Shown here: positions 1 to 8,276 of the stretch, piece after piece
Layout: each line of letters starts with the position of its first letter
Numbering within the stretch: position 1 is the stretch's first letter
IMG/VR virus record: IMGVR_UViG_3300017963_000430
Span: 1 to 41,141 of that record
Source of the DNA: a virus
Length of the DNA: 41,141 nt
Direction: 5' to 3' (one strand)
Notes under the pieces: model-generated
The model's database searches: none
What the model saw: the letters and a program-made list of their open reading frames with translations, nothing else
Told to the model about the DNA's origin: nothing
Translations under genes and position numbers: made by a program

Positions 1-51
1 CCTCCCGTGTGGGTCGCCAGAAAGTACCTATTGTTGATCCGCGAGTGAAGG

Positions 52-588
52 TCATCTGTAAGCCTCTTGCGAGTAATGCTTTGCGTTCTGGTTGCAGATT
101 TCGCCAGGAGCAGCCTGGCCGGGCAGTGACAACTGACCTGGAACGTACGGCAGCCCGATGCGTGGTAGCCACTTCTCCAGGAACGGCTCCGACAGTCCTT
201 CATAGGTGATGATTTCGACGTCGACCTTGTTAGCCAGTGCCTCGACGATGTTGCGAGAGATGGCCACGAGGCGGTGATGGTAGGCACCTTCGAAGTCGTG
301 CTGATGGCCGCGAGCCACCATCGAGGCAGAATTGGCGATCGGCTCGCGAACCAGAACGATCACAACGATTCGCTCGTATCCAAGGCTGCGAAAGGCACGT
401 ATCCAACCACTCAGGCCACCGTGCTTGATGATGACGAGCGGTCGGTTCGGTGGCGGCAGTCGGCCCGCGGTCTTCGGCTGTCTTGTGCTGCCTTCACCGT
501 CGCACCCGGAGCGCACCAGGACGGATGCCAACAGGCGGTTTCCGCTGGAGGTGACCCCGGCGACGATGTACGCATTAGCGGGGGTCAT
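52..588 (-). CDS. Sulfotransferase-like P-loop protein
   Basis: This 178-residue protein is probably a small PAPS-dependent sulfotransferase or a related P-loop enzyme. Near the N-terminus a hydrophobic strand leads into VAGVTSSGNRL, which resembles the 5'-phosphosulfate loop. Further on, a strand followed by VREPIANSASM resembles the 3'-phosphate-binding segment with conserved Arg and Ser. ATG 588 is preferred over an upstream GTG/TTG-type start because AAAGG lies about nine bases before it. It overlaps the end of the GT9-FkbM gene by 14 bases, so it is the last member of a coupled glycan-modifying operon. The substrate is unknown; a sugar on the virion or on the host surface is an inference. 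An inactive P-loop fold cannot be excluded. Confidence 0.62.
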   Translation of the reverse strand: MTPANAYIVAGVTSSGNRLLASVLVRSGCDGEGSTRQPKTAGRLPPPNRPLVIIKHGGLSGWIRAFRSLGYERIVVIVLVREPIANSASMVARGHQHDFEGAYHHRLVAISRNIVEALANKVDVEIITYEGLSEPFLEKWLPRIGLPYVPGQLSLPGQAAPGEICNQNAKHYSQEAYR

Positions 589-2164
589 TCCAGCAACCTT
601 TCCATTTCGGGTTACGTAGGTGGAAGGTGCCAAGGTCACCCGCCCGGATTTCGCTGTAGTCCCAATCGCGGAATCGTGCGTTGCGCAGGACGTGCCAGCG
701 CCGGTACCCGTGGAACTCGCCGACGATTAGGCCGATGCGGTCGGTTTGCGGCGAATTGCCAAGAATCGAGAATTCGCTGCCTTCGCAATCCAGCTTCAGA
801 ATGTCGATCGCGTCAACATTCAGTCGACCCATAATGTCCTCGAGCGTCACAGTCCGCAGCGGTCGAGAGTCGCGACGATACGAGTGTTGCCCATCAAGCC
901 GCTCGTCGCTTCGTTTGGTGACGATCGAGCCGCCAGTTGATTCGGTGCCGGCAAACACAGCGTTCCACAAGGCGATGTCATCTTCGTATGTGCACGCTGC
1001 GTGCATGAAGTCCACGTCATCGCCTACGTTTCGTTGCAAAACAGGGATGTTCTCGGAGCACGCCTCGATGCAGATGAACTTGGCTTGCGGGTTGATCTCC
1101 TGATAGAGCTTGGTGAACGAGCCAATATGGGCACCGACGTCAACGACTACTTGCGGCCCGCTACGGTGATGCTCACCGAAAATGCGCATGCGATACGTAT
1201 CCTCGTAGTACACGTCTCGCACGATGACCAGGTCCTGCTCGGCAAATTGACGCCGTACAGCGAAAGGACCGTGCTCGAGATAGAGACCTTCGTCAAGAAG
1301 CTCACTCATTGCGCCCTCGATCGCCTCTGCCAGGCAGTGATAAGGAGAGTGCCGATAGAGTCGGCGAAACGCGGCCAATCCTACGGCCTGGTCGCCGCGG
1401 ATCAGTGATGCGTGGTCGTGAGGTACCAAGTGCAACGTCGCCGGCGAGACGTCCGCAAAATGTATCGGATGATGATGTGTCCAAACGCCGATTGTTGGCG
1501 TGTCTGTGGCCATCGCACAATGGAGAGGGCCGCTGTCGATCGCCACGACAACGGTAGCCGCCTGGCACAGCGCAACAAGTGTTTCGCCGTCGCCTGTATC
1601 CGGCCGGCCCCAGAGGGCGTTGCCTCGCCCGGGATTCTCATACGTTGCGCAGAGCGGGCTGCGACGATCCCAGTCGAGCAGCACTGGGGTCAAACCTCGC
1701 CGCCGCATTGCCTCGAGCGCCCATCGAGCGGTTGGCTCATCGAGGTCCTTGTGCTCTGACGACGTGTTGCCTTGATAGTGAAGCAATCCGATCGGGCCCA
1801 GACCATTGACGTAAGATGAAACGCGGTCCGCTGCGGCTTGCCCAGTGTTGACCGAATAGGTCAACGGTTCTGGCGGTAGACCGAAAACCTCATCCAAACA
1901 CAGGCTTACTTTCGTTGAGGGACACTCGTGGTACGTGCGATGACTTTCCCACCAGTCCAGGTTGTAGATGTGGTCGTAGTCTTCCTTGACGACGTCGACC
2001 AATTCCAGCGATCGACGGCACAAGCCACGGTAGAGCGAGTGCTTGCCCGGCAAGGCCGCGACGTCGATCGACCATTCAGGACGATAGTGACGGAGCATCT
2101 GCAGAACGGCCGTCAGTTGAACAGCATCACCAAGGCCGTGCCGGAATTTGATCAATACGTTCAC
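575..2164 (-). CDS. Bifunctional GT9 glycosyltransferase / FkbM methyltransferase
   Basis: This 529-residue protein has two clear domains. Residues 1-290 look like glycosyltransferase family 9 (heptosyltransferase type): an N-terminal IKFRHGLGDAVQLT segment and the donor-site-like IDSGPLH at 209-215. Residues 335-510 look like an FkbM-family SAM methyltransferase: VVVDVGAHIGS at 339-349 is the SAM-binding loop and LKLDCEGSE near 457 is the FkbM signature. Known members transfer sugars and O-methylate sugar hydroxyls. The start overlaps the stop of the preceding GT9 gene in an ATGA junction, so translation is probably coupled. It presumably acts in the host cytoplasm on a phage-specified acceptor. 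Fusion of the two activities in a phage protein is unusual. Confidence 0.85.
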   Translation of the reverse strand: MNVLIKFRHGLGDAVQLTAVLQMLRHYRPEWSIDVAALPGKHSLYRGLCRRSLELVDVVKEDYDHIYNLDWWESHRTYHECPSTKVSLCLDEVFGLPPEPLTYSVNTGQAAADRVSSYVNGLGPIGLLHYQGNTSSEHKDLDEPTARWALEAMRRRGLTPVLLDWDRRSPLCATYENPGRGNALWGRPDTGDGETLVALCQAATVVVAIDSGPLHCAMATDTPTIGVWTHHHPIHFADVSPATLHLVPHDHASLIRGDQAVGLAAFRRLYRHSPYHCLAEAIEGAMSELLDEGLYLEHGPFAVRRQFAEQDLVIVRDVYYEDTYRMRIFGEHHRSGPQVVVDVGAHIGSFTKLYQEINPQAKFICIEACSENIPVLQRNVGDDVDFMHAACTYEDDIALWNAVFAGTESTGGSIVTKRSDERLDGQHSYRRDSRPLRTVTLEDIMGRLNVDAIDILKLDCEGSEFSILGNSPQTDRIGLIVGEFHGYRRWHVLRNARFRDWDYSEIRAGDLGTFHLRNPKWKGCWNDPR

Positions 2165-3336
2165 GCTGCCAATCGCTCCACAAGTTGTATTACGTCATCG
2201 GGCTTGATCATCGCCATGCATGCCGGTACCGGCCGACGCAACCCCAGCACGGGGCGTTTACATAGTCGATCGTTCTTGTCGTCGCCATCATCTAGAGGAA
2301 CCACGCGTGATTCCCAACACGCCTGGCGTTTGCAGCACTCGAGCGCCCCCATAGTGTGGAGCGTGTACTGCAACGGATAGCTCGTCCACGTGACGGGTTC
2401 ACGACCGCCAAGCAGGCAGATGTAAGGTTTTTCCCACGCTGCACACAAATGCTGCAGGTACGTTACAGGCCCGAGCCCGCCCTGGCAGTGCCACGCCAGG
2501 CGGATTAATTGCCTGTGGTCCGTCTTTCCGACCAGGTCAACGACACCGTCAAGCCGCGGGTGGTCATCCGTTTCGGCTCCGACCTGGACCCATTGGATAT
2601 GGCCGAGCGTGCGATCGACGACGGCCTGGAAGTACTCGACAGGCCACGCCTTCGTGGTGTAGTCCTTTTTGACGCCGGCGTTGACGATCCAGAACGGCAC
2701 ATCCTGGCCGATTGTTTCATGCACCTGGTTCTTCCACGACTTTTCATCGTCGCTCAAATACAGGCAAGGGCGATTGACGGTCAGGGTCAGAGGCCGGCCG
2801 ATCTCCTGGGCAAGGTGGCTCGTGAATCCGCCCAAGAAAGGGACGTGCGCTTGGTTGCATTGGTGGATCGTCGGATAGTGCATCTCGACCGGGAGTCCGT
2901 CCGGATCGTCGCAGTCGACGGGCGTGATATGTGGATTGTGTTTCCAGATGTCGAGGGCCGGCGTCCGCACGTCCGTCACGTACTCGCCGGGATACGTCGC
3001 GTGCAACGATTCGACGGCTGCCGTCAACGTGAGCACGTCGCCAGGGCAAAGCCGCGTGATCAGTACCAACTTCTTCGCGTCGGGATTCGTTTCGCGTTGT
3101 GCATCCGGTGACAACACGTCGCGATACAGGCGAGCCGTGGCAAACAGTTGGTCATTTGGTGCACCGTTGGCTCTCATCGTGGCCAGGGCCCTGGAGACCG
3201 TCAGGCGATTGACGTCCTGCGGAGGATCCAGCGTACGGCAGCGTGCGCAGTCCTCATCGGTGGTTCCAACCGGTCGCTCCGCGATCCCGATGGAAACCAT
3301 GCAAGCGTCGTTTTTTCGGTGTCGGCAATTCATCAT
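2161..3336 (-). CDS. Glycosyltransferase family 9-like protein
   Basis: This 391-residue protein resembles ADP-heptose:LPS heptosyltransferases (GT9). After about 85 residues of Cys-containing leader comes LVLITRLCPGDVLTLTAA, the typical GT9 first strand and glycine loop. Further on are WIVNAGVKKDYTTKAWP and QVGAETDDHPR, which match the acceptor/donor region, and LGPVTYLQHLCAAW replaces the usual D-S/G-P-x-H signature. The C-terminus has a Cys cluster (CCKRQACWE) that may bind metal. The start lies in an ATGA overlap with the Ser/Pro-rich gene, so the sugar enzyme is translated together with a likely virion protein. Acceptor and donor are unknown. Confidence 0.8.
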   Translation of the reverse strand: MMNCRHRKNDACMVSIGIAERPVGTTDEDCARCRTLDPPQDVNRLTVSRALATMRANGAPNDQLFATARLYRDVLSPDAQRETNPDAKKLVLITRLCPGDVLTLTAAVESLHATYPGEYVTDVRTPALDIWKHNPHITPVDCDDPDGLPVEMHYPTIHQCNQAHVPFLGGFTSHLAQEIGRPLTLTVNRPCLYLSDDEKSWKNQVHETIGQDVPFWIVNAGVKKDYTTKAWPVEYFQAVVDRTLGHIQWVQVGAETDDHPRLDGVVDLVGKTDHRQLIRLAWHCQGGLGPVTYLQHLCAAWEKPYICLLGGREPVTWTSYPLQYTLHTMGALECCKRQACWESRVVPLDDGDDKNDRLCKRPVLGLRRPVPACMAMIKPDDVIQLVERLAA

Positions 3337-4271
3337 TCTGGAGGCGGAGCGTAAAGACAGCAGGTCACGACATAATCACCAGGTTGGTACGAGCCCGGAT
3401 TCGGTTGACTGCAACCACCGATGTCACAGCCTTCGACGGCGTACAGGCAGTCGTCGCTGACCAGGTCCCAGCCGCTTTCCGTTTTGAGATACAGGCACGT
3501 TCCACAAGGGTCTTCGCCGCAGTTTTCCGAACTCGCCACGGACGACGGCGCGGATGGTGAAGACGATGGCGAACTGCTGGGCGGCGAGCTGCTCGGTGAA
3601 GACGATGGCGAACTGGGCGGCGAGCTGCTCGGTGAAGACGGGGAGGAACTGCTGGGCGGCGAGCTGCTCGGTGAAGACGGGGAGGAACTGCTGGGCGACG
3701 AGCTGCTCGGTGAAGACGACGGGTTCAATCGGCAGCCGCAGAAGATACTCAATTGCACATAGGCCTCTTTGACACCCAAGCCATCCTCTTTCCACAGTAC
3801 TTGTGCTCTTCCCCCTTCGACCAACGTCAGCTTGGTGTTGTCCCCGGGGATCGCAGCCACGCAGGTGTAGCACTGGTTTTCTTCAGTGACCTCCACCAGG
3901 ACGGGAGTTGCCCCGGAAACGACGGCTGGGCCGGTCTTGCTTTCATCCAGCGGGATTTGCGACACCGCCCATCTATGAATGTCGACGCTTGTGGGAGTAC
4001 GCCCCACAAGAGCGACTTTCTGGCGAAAATGGTTGGCGTTTTCGTCGGGGCGAATCAACGCATCCGAAAACCCAAATACGGTAAACCGATCACATGGGCT
4101 ACCGGTCGCGTTCTTGATTTGGCAAACGCCCGGATTCAGCTCATCCTCGAGCGGCCCGTGGTTGCGCCCCTCACGATTCGCGGCCACCCAATTCGCAGCG
4201 TCGCGTTTCATGTTTTCCGCGCGAGCGGACAGCTTGATGCGTTGACTTGGTTGTACGTGTTCGAGCGGCAT
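3333..4271 (-). CDS. Virion-associated protein with Ser/Pro-rich linker and Cys-rich C-terminus
   Basis: I do not recognise a named family. The 312-residue protein has three parts. Residues 1-180 form a folded N-terminal domain with several Cys (CYTC, CGC). Residues 185-247 are almost entirely Ser and Pro, encoded by 36-39 bp tandem repeats. Residues 250-305 are Cys-rich (CGEDPCGTC, CDIGGC, VVTCC) and probably disulfide- or metal-stabilised. It follows the distal tail genes and is coupled to GT9 genes, so a tail-tip or fibre protein with an extended linker is likely. The linker is an obvious candidate for O-glycosylation by the neighbours, but that is inference. Confidence 0.7.
   Translation of the reverse strand: MPLEHVQPSQRIKLSARAENMKRDAANWVAANREGRNHGPLEDELNPGVCQIKNATGSPCDRFTVFGFSDALIRPDENANHFRQKVALVGRTPTSVDIHRWAVSQIPLDESKTGPAVVSGATPVLVEVTEENQCYTCVAAIPGDNTKLTLVEGGRAQVLWKEDGLGVKEAYVQLSIFCGCRLNPSSSPSSSSPSSSSPSSPSSSPPSSSSPSSPSSSPPSSPSSSPSSSPPSSSPSSSPSAPSSVASSENCGEDPCGTCLYLKTESGWDLVSDDCLYAVEGCDIGGCSQPNPGSYQPGDYVVTCCLYAPPPE
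3559..3711 (-). repeat. Four tandem 36-39 bp repeats coding the Ser/Pro linker
   Basis: Four head-to-tail units lie at 3559-3597, 3598-3633, 3634-3672 and 3673-3711. Three are 39 bp and one lacks a codon triplet (36 bp), so the frame is always kept. Units 3 and 4 are nearly identical. The pattern fits recent slippage or unequal crossover that changes linker length by whole repeats. Confidence 0.9.
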
Positions 4272-4283
4272 CCGTGCCCTCTT

Positions 4284-5132
4284 TCAAGTGCCGATCGCCA
4301 GCGCCGACAGATCCTCAGATTGGTAGACCCGTTCGACGTAGACCTTCTTCGGGACGGATGCAATACGTTTTTCCGATCCCGTGTCCACCTCTGTTGATTC
4401 GAACCAAACCCACAGGTATTCATGGCCTTTTTTGTCGATCCCGGTGATGTCGCCGATGGTCTGGCTCGTCAAATTCGGCATCCGGACGAAAGAGTAATCG
4501 ATCGTGGGATCAGCCTTGATCCCCATGGATCCCGTCGCTCCCATGAACAAAACCTCGCCTGCAGGACGGCCCCAAAAAGTGGCGTCGTTTGTAGTACCGG
4601 TCAGCATCTCGATCGTGCGAATGTATGCTTCGCTCACGGTGGCTAGCGGTTGCGTGTAGCTGACCGTCCAGCGCATCGCCGGCACCACAATATCTACGCC
4701 CTCGACGTCGCCACTCTTGGTGTCTCCAATCGTCTGCTTGTTGTCGGGCGTCGCCGAGCCGGACGAGTTGTACATCGCGATCGTCTCGAGCGACGATGTG
4801 ATCCGGACCTGGCCGCCGGTGGTGTCAAAGCTTATGCGATAGTCACCAGTGTCCGGTGGCTTTTGATCGTCGTATTTCTTCGGCTCCACGTAATTGAGCG
4901 AAAACCTGTAATGCTCCGTCCCCAACCGTTCCCAGTCGATGGCTCCGCGCACGAGCGTTCCGCCCCAGACGGGATCGGTGATCGTGACCGGTGCTTCAGC
5001 GGACAATGCCGCGATGAGCGTCGCCAGGTCATCGGATTCTTTCAGCCAATACTCGTATTCGATTTCAGAGGCGGAATCGAAGGCGGAGCGACCTCGGCGG
5101 GATCCTGGCTGTTCAGTGACTAAGACGGGCAC
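4284..5132 (-). CDS. Distal tail/baseplate-type structural protein, unknown family
   Basis: I do not recognise the family of this 282-residue protein. It lies downstream of the tape measure, where siphophages encode distal tail and baseplate components. The sequence is rich in beta-type segments and aromatic residues, with no signal peptide or membrane helix. It starts at GTG 5132, which overlaps the TAG of the preceding gene by one base. It is read before the Ser/Pro-rich protein, 12 bases away. A role as distal tail protein or fibre-attachment protein is inferred from position only. Confidence 0.7.
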   Translation of the reverse strand: MPVLVTEQPGSRRGRSAFDSASEIEYEYWLKESDDLATLIAALSAEAPVTITDPVWGGTLVRGAIDWERLGTEHYRFSLNYVEPKKYDDQKPPDTGDYRISFDTTGGQVRITSSLETIAMYNSSGSATPDNKQTIGDTKSGDVEGVDIVVPAMRWTVSYTQPLATVSEAYIRTIEMLTGTTNDATFWGRPAGEVLFMGATGSMGIKADPTIDYSFVRMPNLTSQTIGDITGIDKKGHEYLWVWFESTEVDTGSEKRIASVPKKVYVERVYQSEDLSALAIGT

Positions 5133-5458
5133 TATGCGATCTCCTTGGCATCAATGGCGATCGTACGCGCTCTGGCATCGGCTAACTGCTGATGACGCGC
5201 AGCCTCACATATGAAATCGGCGATGGCTCGCCGCATGCGCAAGAGTTCGTCCGCTGTTGGAGCGTCCGTTCGCTTGTTCCGTTTCTTCCACACTTTCGTC
5301 GCGATCGCAGCCATCTCCACGATTTCACTGGCAGTGCGGTCGGCGGCGTATTCGATTGCCTCATCGGTTTCGTCGTGCCCGGCGGAGACGGGCACGCGAG
5401 ACTGGAGGATCTTGTTGGCAAACTCGGCCGCGACGTATTCGTGATCACTTTTTGGCAT
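5132..5458 (-). CDS. Small alpha-helical phage protein, unknown
   Basis: This 108-residue, mostly alpha-helical, charged protein has no recognised domain. The ATG at 5458 lies four bases beyond the stop of the following small membrane protein in genomic order, and its TAG overlaps the GTG of the next structural gene. That tight packing in the tail operon supports a real gene. It could be a tail assembly factor or a small virion protein. Confidence 0.65.
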   Translation of the reverse strand: MPKSDHEYVAAEFANKILQSRVPVSAGHDETDEAIEYAADRTASEIVEMAAIATKVWKKRNKRTDAPTADELLRMRRAIADFICEAARHQQLADARARTIAIDAKEIA

Positions 5459-5461
5459 TGG

Positions 5462-5650
5462 TCACTTCCTGGCTACTTTGTCGATCGGTCCCACACCGGC
5501 AGCTGCCACTAGCTGATCCACCTTGGACTGCACGGAGTCCAGTTTCGCCTCGAGTCGCGTGAACCGGTCATCGACCTTGTTGGCCGTCCACGTCAGAAAG
5601 GCCAGCAAAACCGCAGCGACGGCGACCATTTGGCTCGATACTCGTCGCAT
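5462..5650 (-). CDS. Small single-pass membrane protein with coiled coil
   Basis: This 62-residue protein has a membrane helix at residues 7-20 (MVAVAAVLLAFLTW) and then a short coiled coil (FTRLEAKLDSVQSKVDQL). A GGGGGA ribosome site six bases before ATG 5650 lies in the end of the tape-measure gene. The layout resembles small phage membrane proteins of lysis or superinfection type, but such proteins are too generic to name. It is translated between the tape measure and distal tail genes. Confidence 0.6.
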   Translation of the reverse strand: MRRVSSQMVAVAAVLLAFLTWTANKVDDRFTRLEAKLDSVQSKVDQLVAAAGVGPIDKVARK

Positions 5651-5651
5651 G

Positions 5652-8276
5652 TCACATCCCCCAGCTGAAGCTTGACGAATTGAGCTTTTCCACGCCCCTG
5701 TTGATTTGCTTTAGCTCGGCCAGTTGTTTCTTATTGAGGTCCTGCCCCTGAAACTGGGCGCCGAGTCGGTATCCGCTAAACGTGCCGGTGTTGCGACTCG
5801 CAACGTCCCCAGCTCCGTCTTTTCGATCTTTCCATCGGTCGCCTTCTTTCTTTGCCCTCTCGGAGGCCGCGGCCGCTTCCGCAATGGCCGCTGCGAGTTC
5901 AGCTCGAGTGACCTCCAGTCGGCTCCGGCCCTCACTCAAGCCGCGTTTGTCCGCAGCCTCTTGGACGGACTGCTGAAGTCGCTCACGAGCGAGCTGCGCC
6001 TCCTTCTTAGATGCTTCCGCCGCCAAGTTCGCGGCCAGCTGGGCATTGCTGGCCATATCCAGCATGTTGCCGGCGAACGCTTCTTGGGCCGCACGCGTGC
6101 TTTCATGCACCAGTCGCTTTGCCTGCTCGGTGGCCGACTCGATGGGCCCTCCTATGGATTCCAGTTCACTGCGATTTCTTGCGATCGCTTTGGTATATCG
6201 CTCGATCTCGCCCTGATCGCCGGCGAGCTCTGCCGCTGCGAGCCGCCCCTGTAACTCCCCGTGTTGCGTTTCAAGGCTTCGCCGGCGAGCTTGTCTACCT
6301 TCACGCTCCAGCTTTTCGTTTCTGGCATCTTCGGCACGCATGTCGACGCCAAGCACCTTGCGGGCCACGCTTCCCACGATGCCTTCCTCTGACGCCAGGT
6401 CGAGTATGCCCTGGGCGATGCGATCTTGCGTATCGGTCCACAACCGCTGAACGGCGATTGCAGCGCCTGCGAATGCTTCGATCATTGCCGACGTGAAGTC
6501 ACCCCAGATCTTCTGCAGTGCAGCCACGCCGGTTTGCCAGGCGGCTTTGATGCCGTTCATGATGATTTCGCCGGCGGCTCCCCAATCGCCGGTGCTTACG
6601 GCGTCAACAACTCCCTGAAAGGTCTCGCCGAAAATCCCGCCGAGGTCCTGCAGCGGCTCACCCAAAGCGGCCGCAAGGTATTGCCCGAGTGCTCCCACCG
6701 AGTCCCGGATCGAACCCAGGGGCCCCGCGATAACGTCCGCCAACCGCGACCAGACGCCGGAGATCCACGACCAGACACCAGCCGCCCGGTCTTGGATGAA
6801 CCCCCACGCTTGACCGGCAGCAGCCGTCAGCCGGCCCCACTGCGACACAATGAGTGGACCGCCCAACACGCCGGCGAGGAACTGCCCGATCACGCCGACC
6901 GTGTTTTTGACGGCCGCCATGACCTTCGCAATTACACCGGGCAGTTTTGACCAGACGCCGGAGATCCACGTCCACACGCCGGCAGCCTGCTTCTTGATCG
7001 CTCCCCACACTTCGCCCACGGCCCCGGTCAACCTGCCCCATTGGCTCCGAATGCGTTCGTACGCCTGCAATACGATCACCTGAACGCCGGACCAGGCAAT
7101 GCGGGCGGCTAGCTTCAAATCGCCGACCCGCAGCGCGTCGACAATTCCCCCAAAAACCTGCTTGGCCGTGCCCAACGCCTCCATCGCAATGCCGGCCACA
7201 ACGTTCCAAGCCTTCCCGAGTGCACCCACCGCTTGCTGGCCGGCCTCCGTCCACTGCGTCCATAGGTAGATGCCGCCGGCGATCGCCGCGACGACGACAC
7301 CCACGGGTGACACGATCGCACCCAGTACGGACCCAACCACACCCACGGCGGCTGATAACACGCCAAGCACGGGGCTCAAGGCGCCAACGGCAATGGAAGC
7401 CACCTTCAATGCACCAGCCCACCCCAACACCGCGACGCCTGCGCCCCCAAGCACCGCCGCCGCTTTGGCAGCCAACATAACGAGCCCACGATTCTCCCTA
7501 ATGAAGTGACTGACGCGACCAGCAGCATTGCCAAACGCCTTTGCCAGGCCTGACAGACTCGGAGCCAATGCCCCTCCCACCTGCAACCACGCGCCGTGCA
7601 GTGACCGCTTGAGCTCATTCATGCTGTCGGTGAGTTGGGCTGCCGCGGCCGCGTCCTCACCAGTCAACGTGAGCCCCAACTCTCGGGCTCGTTTTCGCAG
7701 GGCCTCGATGCCGACCGAGCCTTCATTGAGCAGCGGCATCAGTTGCCGAGCGTTGTCACCAAAAACTTCAAAGGCAAGTTGTGCGCGTCGGGCGTCATTT
7801 GGTACGCGGCCGAGGGCGTCAGTGAGGGTCAAAAACTGCTGTTCCGCGTCCATGTTCGATAGTTCGCTCGCCGACAAACCCAACTCTTTGAGCGCCCGGA
7901 CCGCCGGCCCGGTTTCGGTCGTAGCGTTACCGATCCGCCGCGTCATGCGAAACATGGCGTTGCCCAGCTGCGTCAAGTCGGTGCCGCTCTGTTCGGCGGC
8001 GAAGCCCATCTCAGACAAAGCCTCGACAGATACGCCCGTCCGCTTGCTCATCTTGTCCAAGGCGTCGCCGGTTTTGGCGAATTCGTTGGCAGCTCCCAGT
8101 AGAGGTGCAAGGAGCGTCGCCGAAGCTAAGACCATGCCGGATCCGGCGGTAGCCGCAGCCCGGGCAGCGGTGCGGAGGCGCATCTGCATTCGATCCAGGC
8201 CCGCATTCAGTTTGCGGTCTTTGAGATACACCTCGACGGCCGCCTTACCGGCCCGGATCTCACGCGATCCTGACAC
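5652..8276 (-). CDS. Tail tape measure protein
   Basis: At 874 residues this is the longest gene in the window. The N-terminal 200 residues match tape-measure proteins (KTGDALDKMSKRTGVSVEALSEMGF followed by the QLGNAMFRM region). The middle, residues 260-340, is a run of hydrophobic helices, and the C-terminal third is charged coiled coil. In this family the helical rod sets tail length. Residues 411-475 and 478-542 are a tandem duplication. The start is GTG 8276 just after the TAG of the gp10-like gene. Position after the tail chaperone genes confirms the role. Confidence 0.93.
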   Translation of the reverse strand: MSGSREIRAGKAAVEVYLKDRKLNAGLDRMQMRLRTAARAAATAGSGMVLASATLLAPLLGAANEFAKTGDALDKMSKRTGVSVEALSEMGFAAEQSGTDLTQLGNAMFRMTRRIGNATTETGPAVRALKELGLSASELSNMDAEQQFLTLTDALGRVPNDARRAQLAFEVFGDNARQLMPLLNEGSVGIEALRKRARELGLTLTGEDAAAAAQLTDSMNELKRSLHGAWLQVGGALAPSLSGLAKAFGNAAGRVSHFIRENRGLVMLAAKAAAVLGGAGVAVLGWAGALKVASIAVGALSPVLGVLSAAVGVVGSVLGAIVSPVGVVVAAIAGGIYLWTQWTEAGQQAVGALGKAWNVVAGIAMEALGTAKQVFGGIVDALRVGDLKLAARIAWSGVQVIVLQAYERIRSQWGRLTGAVGEVWGAIKKQAAGVWTWISGVWSKLPGVIAKVMAAVKNTVGVIGQFLAGVLGGPLIVSQWGRLTAAAGQAWGFIQDRAAGVWSWISGVWSRLADVIAGPLGSIRDSVGALGQYLAAALGEPLQDLGGIFGETFQGVVDAVSTGDWGAAGEIIMNGIKAAWQTGVAALQKIWGDFTSAMIEAFAGAAIAVQRLWTDTQDRIAQGILDLASEEGIVGSVARKVLGVDMRAEDARNEKLEREGRQARRRSLETQHGELQGRLAAAELAGDQGEIERYTKAIARNRSELESIGGPIESATEQAKRLVHESTRAAQEAFAGNMLDMASNAQLAANLAAEASKKEAQLARERLQQSVQEAADKRGLSEGRSRLEVTRAELAAAIAEAAAASERAKKEGDRWKDRKDGAGDVASRNTGTFSGYRLGAQFQGQDLNKKQLAELKQINRGVEKLNSSSFSWGM
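6651..7046 (-). repeat. Tandem duplication inside the tape measure gene
   Basis: Two copies of about 195 bp lie at 6852-7046 and 6651-6845, 201 bp apart. Both encode SQWGRLT, then AAGVW-W-ISGVWS, then a G-Q-LA-LG-PL ending. The copies have diverged at many positions, so the duplication is not fresh. The 67-residue period would lengthen the tail rod by one unit. Confidence 0.85.

Noticed and set aside
3559-3711. CRISPR-like array
   Set aside because: The units are contiguous without spacers and in frame with a protein-coding gene. No cas genes are present.
3421-3762. Plus-strand acidic repeat protein over the Ser/Pro repeats
   Set aside because: It is the antisense image of the 3333-4271 gene repeats and lacks a ribosome site or neighbours in that direction.
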